From Mycteria americana (lineage: Eukaryota; Chordata; Aves; Ciconiiformes; Ciconiidae), in contig NC_134370.1 of assembly GCF_035582795.1 (NCBI RefSeq), positions 38,985,501 to 39,049,500 of the forward strand: DNA of 64,000 nucleotides, given 5' to 3'. A model generated the notes under the pieces. The model was not told the origin of the DNA. It saw only the letters and a program-made list of their open reading frames with translations, and did not search any database. Shown here in pieces: positions 27,140-42,100 of the stretch. Positions within the stretch are counted from its first letter, which is position 1; each line of letters opens with the position of its first letter. Made by a program: the position numbers and the translations under genes.

Positions 27140-30100
27140 CTGCAAAGGGAAGAGCCCAGCGTTACGAATGCGATCTGGAAGAAGACCCACCTGCCAGGCC
27201 ACGTCCCACCACAGGCTCTGCTGGGAACAGGAGGCACCTCGAATTCTTTAAGGCTAGCTGAAGCACAGGATGAGGCTGAGGAAATGCACCATGCCCTTTA
27301 GGACAGGATGGGCGTAACATCTGCTGACAGCTCACCCATCCCAGGGAAAGCCTTAGGAACCTGACAGGACCTGCCTCTAGTCCCAGGAGGCAGCCTACAC
27401 AAAAGTTACCCCAGCAGCACAGGGAAGAAGAGGCTCAGAGCTCGGTGCATTGGCCTCATTTGGCACCACTGGGGGCTCTAACAGCCCCTCCTGCGTCCCA
27501 GGTGCTCAAATCCTATCCCAGCCACTGCTCCAAGAGCTGTGATCATCACCTGCTGGGAACGGGCGGGCAGAGAAGTCAGGTCACCCCTGGGACTTGGCAA
27601 ACAGTTTGCTGCCCTCGCCACACTCTGCTGCGTGGCTAAATGGCCAGATCATCTCTCACGCTGTCTGGCTGGGTAGCTGTCCCTCCTAACCCTGAGTGCC
27701 TTCAACAGCACACAAGGCGATGTCAGTGCTGCCACCGCAGCCTTCTGAGCAGGGATGGGATGAGGGATCGAGGACACCACGGGCAGCAGACTTTCAGACA
27801 TGGTCCTCGAACAACTAAAATATTACACAGAGCTATCAGGGGCCTCCTGAAAATGACGTGGCTGCAACCTTCCCCCTCCACTGGAAATCAGAGATATCCT
27901 ACTGACACGGCAGGGAACCTCTGGGGCACAACTCCTGCCTGACCAGTTCTACAGCAGCATTAAAAACCAAACCAAAACAAAAAAACCACACATACTGGAT
28001 TTGTCACGAAGTCATAGATAGAAAAAAAGGCCAATAACGCAGGAAATGTGCGCGCACCATGTTAAAGTATAACTTTAGCATAACTCAGTCCCCAGTAAAG
28101 GACCTTTCTGAAGCCGACCTCATGCAGCAGCCAAGACATTCTGCTCCTGACCCCACACTACTCACTCTGCTGCTTCTCTTTCCAGCAGTTATTTCGAAGG
28201 TTTGCAATATAGTCGTCCTCCACGCTCCTTTCAACATTTTTCAGGTTCGTGCCTGTGTATTCATCTGCAAAGTTCTCGGATACGTAGTAGACGACTTTCA
28301 AGTGCTCTGTCACTCTCCTGTGTATGTGACCCACGGACCTAGTTCAGGGAGAAGAGTCAGAACAGTGTAGGACACGCTTCAAGGGCAGAGCAAAAAGCTC
28401 CCAGCTCTTTATAATGCACAACATGCCACGATACCAAACCGCTGAAAACATACATCACTCCTATGCATCCACAGACTTGAAGGTTTGGAAAGGAGAAGCA
28501 TTTCTGGTGGAAATAAAATACCAACACAGGGATAGAAAACCTGCCAGGCCTCTAGCTAGGTGGGCAGAGCTCTGAATATAGACGTAACTCTGAGGCAGAT
28601 TGCCCAAAGCCTAAACCCACTTAAAATAAAGTGTTCATTAGAATTTTCAGCACTAATTAAATCTTTCTGCAATTTCCTTGCTGACGACACCATCATCTGT
28701 TTTTGGCAGTGAGCCCCAAGGATGGTTACAAAGCTCAGAGGCTGATGCTTGTGCAGTGCAGGGTGAGAAGCAGCCAGCGAGGCAGAACAGCGCCTGCACA
28801 GAGGAGCATGGCAGCGCTGAAGTGAGGGCAGAGCAGGGGCTGGCTATCACAGCTCCCCAGCAACCCTGCCTTGCTCAAGCAAGGCTGCCCGTCGGTCGAA
28901 CCCAGTCCCCTCTGTTAAGATATCTGCTAACCCCAAGAGCGTCAGCTTCCTCTACCACATCACATGCTGCAATGAACACTGTTGCTGCAAGAACAAAATT
29001 AGACCCGCTCTGCACTCAAGCCTGCACTGACTAGTACAGAAAGCACTTTCTAGAAGGAAATCTATTCTTACCCTACCCCCGTGGATTTGCATTTCAGACA
29101 GAGCCCTGTACTTATTTTCCTGAACGCTCCAGAAAACCTAGAGATACTCACTAGGGCGTGTTTGCAAGCTGTAACACAGGACCTGTGCCCAGACACTGGA
29201 TTCATCAGGAACAGCTCCATCTGGAGATGTGCCCAAAATTTCCCATAATAAATACCAGCTGGCTGCTGCATTAAAAGCGAGCCTGATTCTTAAGACAGAT
29301 ACAAACATTAACTCATCCGGCTCGCCCTTCAGTCTGTTATCAGGGTTTACAGGAGTGATTCAAAGACTCCTGCACGTTTCATCAAGGTCCAGCGCTCAGG
29401 GATGAGTGGTGGGTAACCGGATAGACTGAACATGACCAAAAAGCTCTCTTGGCATTTTTCAAGACAAAGGCTAATGCATCTCTGGCAGTGCTTGCTGGCA
29501 GAGATGCAGTCTGGAAGAAGCTCAGCTCACTATTTTACTTGTCAAGACAGAGCCCTAAGCTCTCCCAAAGTTCATGTTCCTCTTCTGTATAAAGATGAAC
29601 TACGGAGGATACAAAGTGTGCCCTCAAAGGAGGAGTATTTAACCTCACAGAGCTTCAGCAGCATGCTTGAGTGTAAAGCATGAAAATAAAGGCAGGACCT
29701 GGTGCAAGAAACCTGCCACCTGAAGTCAGACATGCAATTAAGTCAGGCAAATTTGATGAGGTGTTATTGAAGAGCAGGCTGGCACAGACAGGCCCACAAA
29801 TAGACAGGTCTTTCGGCAGAAAGCTAGTTTTTGGAAGAGATTTACAAAGGCAACGGAGTGACAAATGGTTCTTCAGGACTCTGCCTTTCTCAGTGACAGC
29901 TTCACTATCAAGAAGTGGCATTAAAATCTCTGTGTGCCATTAAAACCTCACCAGGTTGAAAAGCTTCTCGCCTCCTGCTCACTGAGTTCAGTACAGTGAG
30001 CTCCAGCTTTCTGCCAAACGACAGCCAAGCACAGCATTTCCCTTTACATCAGGCAGCGAAAAGGGCCTGGCTGCCTGCACGAGCGACCGAGCGAGCGAGC

Positions 30101-33100
30101 AGCACCGCCTGCCGGCATAGCAGCCTTCTGCTCCTGAGCTAATTTCATTTGAAGTGCCTTGGTCACTCAGGAAGGATGACGGAGGACTGGATCAGCTCAT
30201 TTGCTGCTCCTGTCCAAATACTAACTTGGAAATCGGTCTGCTTGCTCCTACCCGAGCACACAGAAACAGACACAGCACAGGGGATGGGGAACCAAGCAGT
30301 AGAGAAACACCTGGGGCTCAGGGATGGCTTTCCTCTGACAGCTGACAAGGCTGGAAGCAAATCCCTGCCCACTTAAAAGCTGTCCTCCACTGAACGTCTT
30401 CTCGCCCCATAAACCGCCTCTTCACCAGTATAAACCAAACTGGTATACATATATAATGCTTAATTTTATAGTCCTAGTATCAACTGCAGAAATCACATCT
30501 CAATACTCTTTAGCCTCTCAGAATAACCCTTAACTGTGCCCTCTTCAAAACTGCTCCATCTTTCGGTTCCAAGCACTAATGTCATAGTCTTTACCTTGGA
30601 CCTGAAAGCTAAGCTGGGTTTTACAGTATTTAACATCATCAATGGCAAATGTCGTCACCCGTGAAACTAAACAGGGCCCACTGGCTGTAATCCAGTCTAC
30701 CCTCTTTAAACACACATAAGGAACTTCCACTGAAAATACACTAAGCTTTTGTCAAGAATGATGCAAGCAGCCAGAAATCAAGCCTGTATTCCCATTCTTT
30801 GTTGGCACTGCAAAGTGAGGAAGAATAAAGACTCATTTCATTTGTCAGCCAAGTGAGCTGACTGGGATATTTCCACAGGATCTACAATGAAACAGCTTCA
30901 CTTTTGCATAGTAAATGTCTGGCCATAGCTTTTTCACAGCAAGATTAGAGTTCAAAAATGGGATTTCTCTGGGAGTGTCTCTTACTCTACAGGAGTGTCT
31001 TTATTCCTTCTCTTCCTCCATTGCTTTGTACTAGGCATAAACTGAGGCTTTCATGAACAGATCTGGCTTTTGTTTTTCACACCCCAATTTAACTCTACAT
31101 CTCAATTCATTCTGCATATGGGATCTCGGTGCTGAGCTACAGTCTCTCAAAGTCATTTCATCTGTCCCTTTCTAGGACAGACACACCCAGCTGCGGGTAT
31201 GGGCTGCAGAAGGTCCCTGTCAAAGAACATCCTCCCTTAGGCAAGTGAGCACCCTCCAACCTTCCCCACACCTTCCATCTCAAGACCTATTTGAGAACCA
31301 GGTGGCCTTCACTGATGTGTGAGACATCTGGCAGCAAGAGCAACGGTGTGATGAGACAAAGCAAAAAAACCTCAAAAAGGCAGGAAAAACAGAGAGCCTA
31401 AATCCCTACCCCGTCACACCACCCTGCCCTCCAGAACCCAGGCCCCTCCCCAGCTGGATAAGTTTTAGAGTAACGGGTACTAACGGCCTCTGGCTCAAAC
31501 TGTAGGGTGGGCTGGAGACCATCATCTGGCTGAGAGCAGACACAATGATCAGGATGAGGATAGGCATCAGCTGGACAAACAACCCAAGGCCACCCTGAAG
31601 GAACAGAAACACACACTGGAGCACCACCCATACACTTGTACGCAAGGATCCCATAGCATTGCTCTCCCTCCCTCCCAGCCCTAACACAATCTTGATTCTC
31701 CTGCTTTTCGCAGGCATTTGGCTTAGGAGGCACCCCAAAATAACTGAGGGGAACCCAGCAGCCCACAGTTCCCCTCCAGAAAGGGCAGTGTGGCTCCGAA
31801 GGTCCAAACCCACTGCCCCTTCTCTGGATGTGACAAAGGGCAGAGGGGACTGGCAGGGGGGACCTTGTGAGTGAATTTCAAAAGCCTCATGCCCATATTT
31901 TGTTTTTCTAGAGCATATGTGGTTTCTGTCCTGCTTGTGCTAGTGAGGAGAACTGGTTTTATGCAAAGCCTTCTCCCCTCTTCAGTGTCAGATGAAAGTA
32001 ATTCCCCCTCTACCTCACCTCCTGAGCTCCCTCCAGTTCCAGCACAGCACTTTCCCCTTTAAGCCTGAGAAAAAATATTCAGGAAGTTCTTGTTTGTTTG
32101 TTTTAAAAAAATATAATTGGCTATCCCCAGAAAACAGTAATCTTCAATACATAGCCCTGGTCTCTTAAATAGTAAGTCTCTCATTCTCACTTCTCTAGAC
32201 CAGAGGGCTTGGAGTGTTGGAGATATACTTAGATTTTCTGTGATGGGAAAACATAAAAATAGCTCATGCTACACAGGGTCTTCCTTGGTTAATTAAGCAT
32301 CACAGATTAGAAACACCCCATCTTCAATACTGGAATAAAAGGGAGAATGAGTTTACGTTGGGAGGAGCCATGAGTATCCATATGATCTGAAAAGTGGATT
32401 TACCTTTTGAAATTACAGAATTAAATCAGAAAGGAAATGCTTATTCTGTGGTAAAGACAGGTACACTTTACTGGTGCGATCTTATTTCACGGAGGCACTG
32501 TTTCAAGACACACCAGCGTTTTCCCCACTGGATGACAGCTATGAGAGTCCTGGGAGAACAACCACCAGTAAATTAAACTGCAACTTGGTGTTTAATTCTG
32601 AAGGCAGTTCACTTCCCATGACTCCAGCTTTCCGTTCAGGGGGGTGGAAACGAGCAGGACTGTTTCACAAGACAGCCACACCAACTAGATCGCAATTCAT
32701 GTATTGGAAAAACCTTTAGACTCCCAGCCCCCCGCCTGTCTCCACTTACATCACCCTGATGTTCTCGTCTGTCCTGCCTCTGATGGTAGGTATATCGCAT
32801 CCTGCCATTGCTGTATACGTGAACATTACCTATAGGCAAAAGAAAACTGTTACACAAAAGTCAGGGTATGTAAGACAGTGCTGGCTGGCCAGGAAGGAAC
32901 CACAAAAGGTAGCCATGTTCCACATCAGCCTCACCAATAAAAACACAGTAGGAAAAAGTAGAGTGGGTGCTGACAACAGCAAATTCAGGAATTTTAACTT
33001 TGAACACTGTCAGAATGGGCTTGATCTGTTTCTTTGGTTCGGGCTGCACTCAGCAAAGATATAAGGACACAGAGATTGTAAAGGAATCCATGCTGTGCTT

Positions 33101-36100
33101 ACACTCAGATCTGGTCTGCCGTTACCACCACTCTCAGTTCAGCCTACTTCATGTAGCTAGCAGCATGCCAGACAGTTCAGAGCTGGAAGAAGGACAGCAC
33201 ATCTGCCCGGCTGGGCTGCTTCCAGGCTGGAGCTGGGATGTCTCAGTGAAATGGTGATTTGGCACACTTGGGCTGTTCCTGAGATCCCTGCATATGTCCC
33301 AGTGCACAAGGTGCATGTCCATGGTTTTGGTTGGCAGGCCACATGGCCGAAGCCCCTGACTCAAGCCACTCCATCATGCTGTCTTGACAGAGATGGGGCA
33401 AAACGGGTATGGGACTCCACAGGAGATGGATAGAAGAATTCATACAAAAAAATTCCATTCATCACCTGAACCCAACATTTACAAAATGAGCTATATAAGC
33501 CACAGCTGAAAAAGGAGTATTCCTAAGGTGTACTGAGCAGTTATGTCTGAAGGCGAACTAGTGGTGGGCACAGAGATCCATCTACAGGATTTTGTAGGAT
33601 CATACGAAAATTCAGGTTGGAAGTGATCTCAGGAGGTCCAACCTCCTGCTCAAAGCAGGGTCAGCTATGTAGAGAGAACATCTTGTACAGGCCTCCTTGC
33701 TCCTAATTGAATTTACTTTAGATTAAAACCAATTAAAAAAATAAGTAATTTTGGTAGTTTTTCGACCCTAAAAACAGAGCTCTTCCATGTCTTGTTTTAA
33801 ATGTCAAAACAACAGCTGAAAAGGGAGACCAGCTGAGAAAGCGGTCCTGAATTCTCTTGGGACAGCGAGGAAAGGAAAAAAAGACTGAGCTAAAATAGCA
33901 ACATGCTGTTTTTACTGGAGTAGCTTTACCTCTCTGACAGGCAGAGTGTGAATGCTGCAAAAAGGCTTCAAGATGCCTTTGCAAGTACTTGATGTTAGTG
34001 TGTTAATTCTTGCATACCAGATAGGAAAGAGCTACCAGAGTAAATCTTCTCAATTGAAACAAAAATATTTATTTTTCCAAGTTGGTCCACAGAGATCAAA
34101 TGACCACTGCCTCCATTGCCAGTCAAATATGACTAGAGCAAATACAATGGAGTCTTCTAAAATATCCGTATCCTTATATTAAATCTGTGTCGATTAAATC
34201 TGTGTCGATCAGAACCGATCAAGTGAAGGAACAGTCACTCGGTTCTTTCCTGCTACCCAAACCATGATGAGCACTGTGGATAGACAGGATACAGATTTAT
34301 TTTCAATTCAAGAGGTTTAAATTATGCTCTAGAAATAACACTTTCCTCTTTTTTATGGGACACAGTAGAAAGAAGGAAGTGGACACTGATCTCAGAGAAA
34401 CTGCTTCAGCTGCGTGGCAGAGAAGATACAGATCAAGAACAAGGCCCAGGCATTACCAGAGTTTGTTCTGATGAGAAGACTTAACTTCTAAAACCACCAG
34501 GCAGAAAAGCTTTCTTCAAAACAGGATTATTTTTACGACTAGCCTTAAAACAAGTAATTTTTGTTCTAACATTCAACTCAACCTAATAACAGCTAATGTT
34601 GCCAGCATGCAACCAAATACCTGAAGTTGGGAAGAACTCCAGCTCTGATGGTATTACCTGCTGGATGATGAGTTCTCCAAGTACCCATCTGACCAATTTA
34701 GAAAACTCTAGGTGTTTAGGGGATGTGTGAAGGAGAACTCTCTCTCATCAAACTCAGCAATCCTTGCACGGCCAAATAAATCACTACTGCATTGTTGCTC
34801 TGTCAAAAGGATCGGGTCCCATTCAAGAGATTAAGGTTTAACATGCTTACTAGAAGGAAAACCACCACCAAAAAACATGTTGAAGAGGTCCTCGGGGGAA
34901 ATGTCTGCCTCAAACCCGCGGTGGAAGTCCGAGTGACTGTGTCCGTGCCGAGCAGGGTTGAGTTTCTCATCTCCAAACTGGTCATATTGCTTCCTCTTCT
35001 CTGGGTTGCTCAATACCGCGTATGCATTACCAATGGCTGAAATATTGACAATAAGGAAGCAATTAGCTGCTTTCTTCTACAGATAATACATTTAGCTCTG
35101 CAAACTGCCAGGACTCGCCTTTCTCATTACACAAATGAGAATCTCAACTACCCATGTCTTTTCAACAGGCTACTTCAGCGGCACAGCACTAGTACCTGGC
35201 ATGTTTCTCTGGCAAACACAGACAGAAGGAAACCACACCAAGGGACTCAATGAAAAAGGCCTTAATTAATTCAAATGAAGAAGTTATGATATGACTGGTA
35301 TGAATTTGGTATATGTCCCTAGAGAAACCCTCTCAGATGAATGAAACTATGAATTGTGAAGGAAATACTGGTAGTAGAGCAGCTACACGTTTCACTTAAT
35401 TAAACTTGTTATTTCTTTTCAACAACTAATGCCCAAATCCTTCAGCCATAAGCAACTGTATAGGAAAATACAATTTTAGTTGACAAATTTTATTCAAAAG
35501 TGGCATTAAGGGCATTCAATGTCATAGCCCAAAATCAGAACTGCAAAGAATGTAAATATGGGCTAGATCACTGAAAGAGACTTTAAAACCTCCCATAAAA
35601 GCTAGTAAGGAAACATTGGCTAGAATTCATGTCTATCAGCTATGAATTTCAAAATTTCCAGATCCAGAAGTAAGGTGCATAATCTCAAGGACTGTTAACC
35701 AGTGCCTGTGATGGTGGAAATGTACTGGAACTAAACCCCTGCCAGTTCCCCACATCACTCTCCTTCCAACCTCAGCACGTTCGAGCCTTTCTACCGGAAC
35801 GTCTGCATGCCACCCTCCTATTTCTGTACTTCTCTCTCAACGTGTTCCAGCTTACCACTTCCCCTCTGTACCAACCTACCCAAGGGCCTCCCTGCGTGAC
35901 TGCAGAGCCTATCCTCTCTCCTCCCTGTGTTGCAAGGAGGCAAAAATGTTCATGGCCTGGTATATAAAAGGCAAGGGCGGAAGTGATAGAAAAGGGAGAT
36001 ACATGCCCTTTGGAGATTAACTCCAAGATTCAACATTTTCCTAGTAGTCAGATTGAGGTGTACAGTTTCTTCTTGGACTAGAGATTTGGAGCATGGAGGA

Positions 36101-39100
36101 TGTAATGTCAATACACTTGTTCTCCTTCTTGGTTATAATTAGTGCACACAGAGCAAACATTTCTACAACCAGGCAAGGAAGCCCGACAACAAGGACTGAC
36201 TCTCAGCATATTAGCTTTTTCTTTCAAACTGTGCGGTTAAGCAACAAAAATGGAGCAGTTCAGGGTTCTGTTCATTGTATGACTTTCTGCTGACAAAGCC
36301 CAAGAAACACCTCATTCCACACCAGGATTCTAGCTCAAAGTAGCCAGGTTCAACATTTTTTCCAACGTCAGCCAAAGGTAGTGATGCAAATCTGCTACAA
36401 GACAGACTGCAGCCAGCTGCAACTATGGACTGAAACAAGGTCTCAGGACAAGACGTAATGCTTTATCAGCTGTCACTGGGAAGACGAATGCCAAGACTTC
36501 AGCTAATACATCAAGGTAAGAAAAAATTAACTAAAATCCTCATAGCAGTGCACATTTCCCCCTTCACCCTCTGGAACCAAACAGCTGGACTTCAGCGAGC
36601 CCTGCAAACTAGGAGTTCAGCTCGGGGGCTGAAGGACGGGCGAGCCAACGAGGCAAGGCTTGGAGGAGAGATAACCTAAGAGCAGACAGCTCTGCAGTGG
36701 AGGATAAAGGGCACCTTGCTTAACGCACGACTTCTGGCATGTAACTCTTGTCAAAGCCTTCAGCAAACATCATTATTTAAGATTACAGGTGAAGAAACCT
36801 GCCTTTCGCCACTTAGCAAGGACTGAAGGATAAACTATCAAACAGAGGCTTACTGCACATGCGGCGTAGATAGATGTCTGCAGATGCTCACTCTTTAATC
36901 TGGGCCCCATACTAAAACAGGCTCTCCCAAGTAGCTGGGGGTCAGCTCATTATTTGCTAACAGCAACACACTTATCAGTTATGGATTTAAGTCTTAAAAG
37001 ACTTGAACAAACCTTACATAAGACTTTTACTGCTGAATTCATGTCTACTAGAAGCTTACCCGAATACTGTATCAATACACTCATGTCAGGCTAGCCTTGC
37101 TCCCTCAGAAGTCTCACGTATTTCACTCCCAAGATGGCTAGAATCAGACCACAGTATTTAAATGGCTTAACACTGCAAAATCGGTGCTGTACAACTGGCA
37201 TCAAGAAGTTCTCCATTTAGCTCAACAATAATAATCAAACTTCCACAGCTTGCAAAGGAAAATGGGGTTATATGTTCCAAGCAATAGCATTTCTCTTGGA
37301 AAATTACTCCAGTTTTAAGGTATCTTATTACCCAGGCAACATCCCTGCTGCATTTGTAGAGAGGCCCTGAGAATCAGGCTCTCTACAGCAGAACTGAAGC
37401 GCCTGGTGACCTTTTTTAAGTTCTGGCTGGGTTCAGCTGTATGGCTGTGGCAGTTTCACCCTAGGAATTTTCACCTGGGGTTTCTATCCACCAATTCCAT
37501 CCGCAGCTTTTCGCAACTGTCAGGTGCTGAGTGCTTGCTTAGAAACCCGAAGGCTTACTGGTTGCCCAAAATGCTGAATGAGTGGAAGAGTCTAAATACC
37601 GCCTCTGAAGACGACTGAGTTTCCTGCCATTGGGCCTGCCCAGCAATGTTTCCTGTGAGGGATTCGTGAACCCAAGGGCTGCCTCTGGTGCTGCACAATT
37701 TACTGGGTTTCTAATGGATTTGTCAGTAGACAGGGGTGCACCCCAGCACCTGTCCTGTGCTGGATGGCTGCAGGACTTGGAGCTTCTCCCTGCTAGGTGA
37801 ATGCTCCTGCATCTCTCTAGAATTTCCTCCTGAGCAGCGTGGCAGAAGGCTGGAGCAACACACAGGAAGGGCTGCTAAGAGGAAGGGAAGGAAGGCTTCT
37901 CCTTGTCCGACCAGCAGAGGTGAAACCTATTCATGCGAACCTGTGTTTATTATTTTAAGCTTAATACTTTGTTCATAATACAACCAGCTCAGAAGAAGAG
38001 ATACAACCTTATTAAGAGCTTTATTTCACTCTACCCGACTCGTGAGGTTGTTTTTAAGAGTCCTTGCTAGCCCAACTCAGCACCATTGCTGATAGCTGAG
38101 GGCAAATCACAAAGTTGGAAATGTTCTTTACCTTTAAATGCCTCTGTAGCCCCTGGTGCGTGGTTCTTATCTGGGTGAAATTTCAGTGCAAGTTTCCGGT
38201 AAGCCTTTTTCAGGTCCTCATCAGAAGCTTCTCTGTTTACTCCCAGAATTTCATAGTAATCTTTGCATTGCTTTACCCTGCCAGTAGAGAGGGAAGAAAA
38301 CACGGACAGTTAGTTTCAGCTGTGAAAACCACTTTGCATTGAATACGTCAACTCAGCAACATCTCACGCATAACATCTCACGCATCACAGTTTCGATCGA
38401 CGTTGTTCATTGAACTCTGGTCTACTCAGCTCTAATTCCTCAGAGGGTGACCCAATTTTTTTCACAGACTCATTCCCGCTGTGCCTGCATTACTAGCACA
38501 CAAACACTCTCACAGAACAAGTCAGGCCAGTAGAGGTAGAAGGGCCTCTCCCTCAGGCAATGATATCCACCACTGAAGAATGTGATTGGCAAATAAGCTT
38601 CAGATTCATCACGCTCATGTTTTGGAGGCTATTTGGGAGGGACTACAAATGGAAGGCCAGGATCTGAAGGATAGCTGGGCTATTGGCTTTTTTCCTCCCT
38701 CTCCTCAGACTCAGTTAATTCACAGACCTAAAAATAACATCAGCTGAATTCTAGAGGAAGAAGGAGGGAGCTGCCCAGGCCTGTGCGAGCAGTCCAGCTC
38801 GTTCTGGGTACACTCGCAGCCCAGCGAGTGTTTCCTCCTTCTCACATGACTTTGATGAGACAGAATACAGCAGGATGGGTTTTTGGAGAAATGGGTGACG
38901 TAGCAAGCATCCCCGTAAGTCCATTAGCCAGAGTTCTTGCACAATTCAGACCATGCCCATAACCTTAAACAAAGTTTACCAAGTGACTGTGCCTGCAGTT
39001 CAGTCCTTCAACTTCCAGTATTTGCAAATGGTAGAAAGGAATAAGAACAGCTTGAAAGAGGGTTGGGAAAACAGGTGACTGGATAAACATGTCCTGGGAC

Positions 39101-42100
39101 TTTCCAGCAGAAGCTTTAGAAGTGTATCATGCTAACAGAGTGAAGCGTCCTGTGGTTGATTTCTACTTTATTGGGCTCTAAGGGAGAGAGGATGATGAGC
39201 AGAATATCATCAAGAGAGAGGAAGAAGGATGTGCCCTGCCACTTGCTACTAGAGCAAAGCTTTGAGCAGGAGGGCTGCCTACTGCAAGCTATGAGCCATG
39301 ACTTCCACCTACACGATCTCAGGACCACATGGGATTTTTCACAGTATTATTGAGTAACACTAAAGCAAACATTAATGTGAAGTACATGAGATGAATGCAT
39401 CCAAAATGCCTCTTTGGACCTCAGCCTGGAAGAAGCCTATGTGCCTACAGTTCTAGCCCTCATACATGCCTTTGGGGGAAAAAAATCTCATCCCTTGTAG
39501 ACCCAACCCAGCTGCCTCCCAGGGCTGCTGTAGCTATAAATCCTCTTAGATATCTTTTTAAACATCTAGTGAATTAAAAGCCACTCAATATGGTTCAAAG
39601 CTGACCAGATCTCCTTACACAGCACAGAACATGAGTTATTGTCCAACTGTACCTACTCTTTCTGCCTTCCTCTTTCATGTTCCATCATTACATCTTTAAA
39701 ACATTGGAAAAACAGACTGGCATCGCACGATAAACTCAAACTGCAAGCTGAAGCCATGGAGAGCTGCGCACACACCTCTTCACTGCATCCACCTGGTCCT
39801 GAGTGTAGCCCTTGGGGGCCTCCCCACCAGCCTCTCCGTTGGCCGACGGGAAGTCTCCACTCATTTTCTTGAACTGGGGATTTGTGGACTCCCTGGATTG
39901 GGACTGGCCATTGGCTGATTGCTCGTTCTTGTTGAGTGATTCAAGCAGAACTAAAATGAGAAAAAGATGAAAAGAAAAAAAAAAAGTTGAGACCACCAAG
40001 CTCTCCCACTCTCCTATAATGAGACCCCTCTTCATCTCTGCCTCCGCTCTAAGACCCCCTACCCTTCATCAGAAAGACCCTCACGTTTTCACCCAACCTT
40101 TGAGCTCCTGCTGCTTCTTGCCCAGATGTGAGGGCTACTGCTGTAGATATTGCCTGCTTCTCCCAACGCACGCAACCTCCACCAAAATCCCAGGCCTACC
40201 AGCCGGACAGTCCAGGAGCCACAGCGGATCACCAAAGCGGTGCATCCTTGTCCTCTCCTTTTTTCCCCACGTCTCTCCTTAATAGCAAAGCATTTCCATG
40301 TTTGTTCTCTAGCATATTATAAATCATATTATTCTTCTTTATCTCCTGCCTTTGAGAGTCTACTGTGCTGGGTAAATTATGTGGCAATGCCGTATCTTTA
40401 AAGAGATTAGAAAATAATACCGTGGGATGCCAGTCACACGGCGACACTCCCCTTTCAGGGACAGAGAACTGCAGCACTGATTGCTGGCAGCACGATAGGA
40501 CCCGTAACACGAGTCAGAAGGGCGCTTTGTTCTCTTGCGCTGTCTTACCTACGTATTTGATGTGTGTTGGAGAAGCTGTGAAAACCATCTTCTCTCTCAA
40601 TTACCGAATATGAATTGCATAAATTCAGATTCCCTTAAGTGGGGTGCACATGCGTATTGGGTAAACTGCTGCAGACTATCGCCTCCTCCTTGCAAGGCTC
40701 AGACACTGTCCTCTGTCCTTTTCAGCCAAGAGGGGACAAACATTCAGGCCTGGCCTAACCGCACAGATGACAACACTGTGAAACCCAGTGAGACTCCTCC
40801 AAGCACAGAAGTATCTTTCCGTTATGCATTTCCCTGGCAGCTGGATAGTGCCATCTTTTAAAACTATTTTTGTCTTTTTTCAACCAAATATCAGACGGAT
40901 CTCTTCATACCTGTAGTTTCTGAAGTTTATATATTGCATCCCCATTAAAGAGAATAGGCATATGTAATACAATTAAAACCAGACAACGTTATTTACAAAG
41001 GCATCAGTAACTTGACAAGCTTGCAGTCCTTGATCCAGAGCCTAGAACCGAGAAGGACGTTTCATCTCCTCCTGCAGATTGCACATTACAGACCTTGCAC
41101 TATGGGGGTATCACATGCTTTATGCAAGCGCAAACAACACTTGCAGGCCAAGAGATGAGCCAAGATATCCTATCTGCCCCGCAGAGCTTGTAGGAGCAAG
41201 AAAAAACCACTCGGTAATCCAACAGCCAATACAGGCAATTGTTACGGGACGAGGGATAAAAATGACAGTGGGCTAACGAGCAGTAACTCACTGGATGATG
41301 AGCTTTTGAGCTTGGGGGCTTCACAGATTTCAGCTTTCAGAAAAAGAAATCCTTCCCTCGCCCATATTTACACCACTAGAGTGTTCCCAAAACTATAGCC
41401 TTTACTTCTGTTCCTTCCAAACCTGGAGCAAACCACCAGGCACTTTTAAACCTCGTCTCGTGAGGCTGTCCCTCCACCCACTCCACTCTTGCTGCTTTGG
41501 GCTCAGTTCCCTACAGCTTGCCAAGAGATTTTGGTAGTGTAGTTCCCAAAACCAACCACAGAAGCGCACGTATGGCCACAGCTCAGTCCTGTTTTGCTCT
41601 ACAGCCCCAGTCCTATTGCTTCTGCACCCCAAAGCCACACTGGTCCTCTGTGCAGTCACAGCACAGCATAAATTCATAAACTACTGAAGCAGAGACTGCT
41701 GAATTAGTTTTCAGTTCTGCCAACTCAGCTCCCCACCAAGCATGTGCTATGGATCACTTTTCCTTGCTTATTAGCCAACATTTTTTCAACTTCTGTTAAT
41801 TTTTCCAAAGCTCCCACTTAAAGGTGGCCAGTGGGACTTTGTCTATACCAGCGTGCCCGGCTGCGTTTACGCAGGAGAAGATTTTTGCTGAAATCCCCTT
41901 GCAAAACTCTTTGCTGATCCTGTGACAACAACCATAGGACCCAGCCAGGGTCAGAGTTTGAAGCGCCAGCTGCGCAAGGTCCACGTCGCTGATTGTTGCC
42001 AAACCCAACGTAACTCATGAGAAAGAGAAGAGATTTCCCAGGGGCACATGAACTACGTAAAGACTCAGTGACCACTGTGTAACTGCGGGATCTTTGGCAA

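Larger units (their letters stand above)
32830..34850 (-). other. DNAJB12: DNAJB12 intron 4 with a CR1 relic
   Basis: 2 kb intron. It contains the CR1 fragment at 33594-33710 and a perfect two-copy 15-bp duplication (ATTAAATCTGTGTCG) at 34178-34207. Otherwise nothing distinct. Confidence 0.65.
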
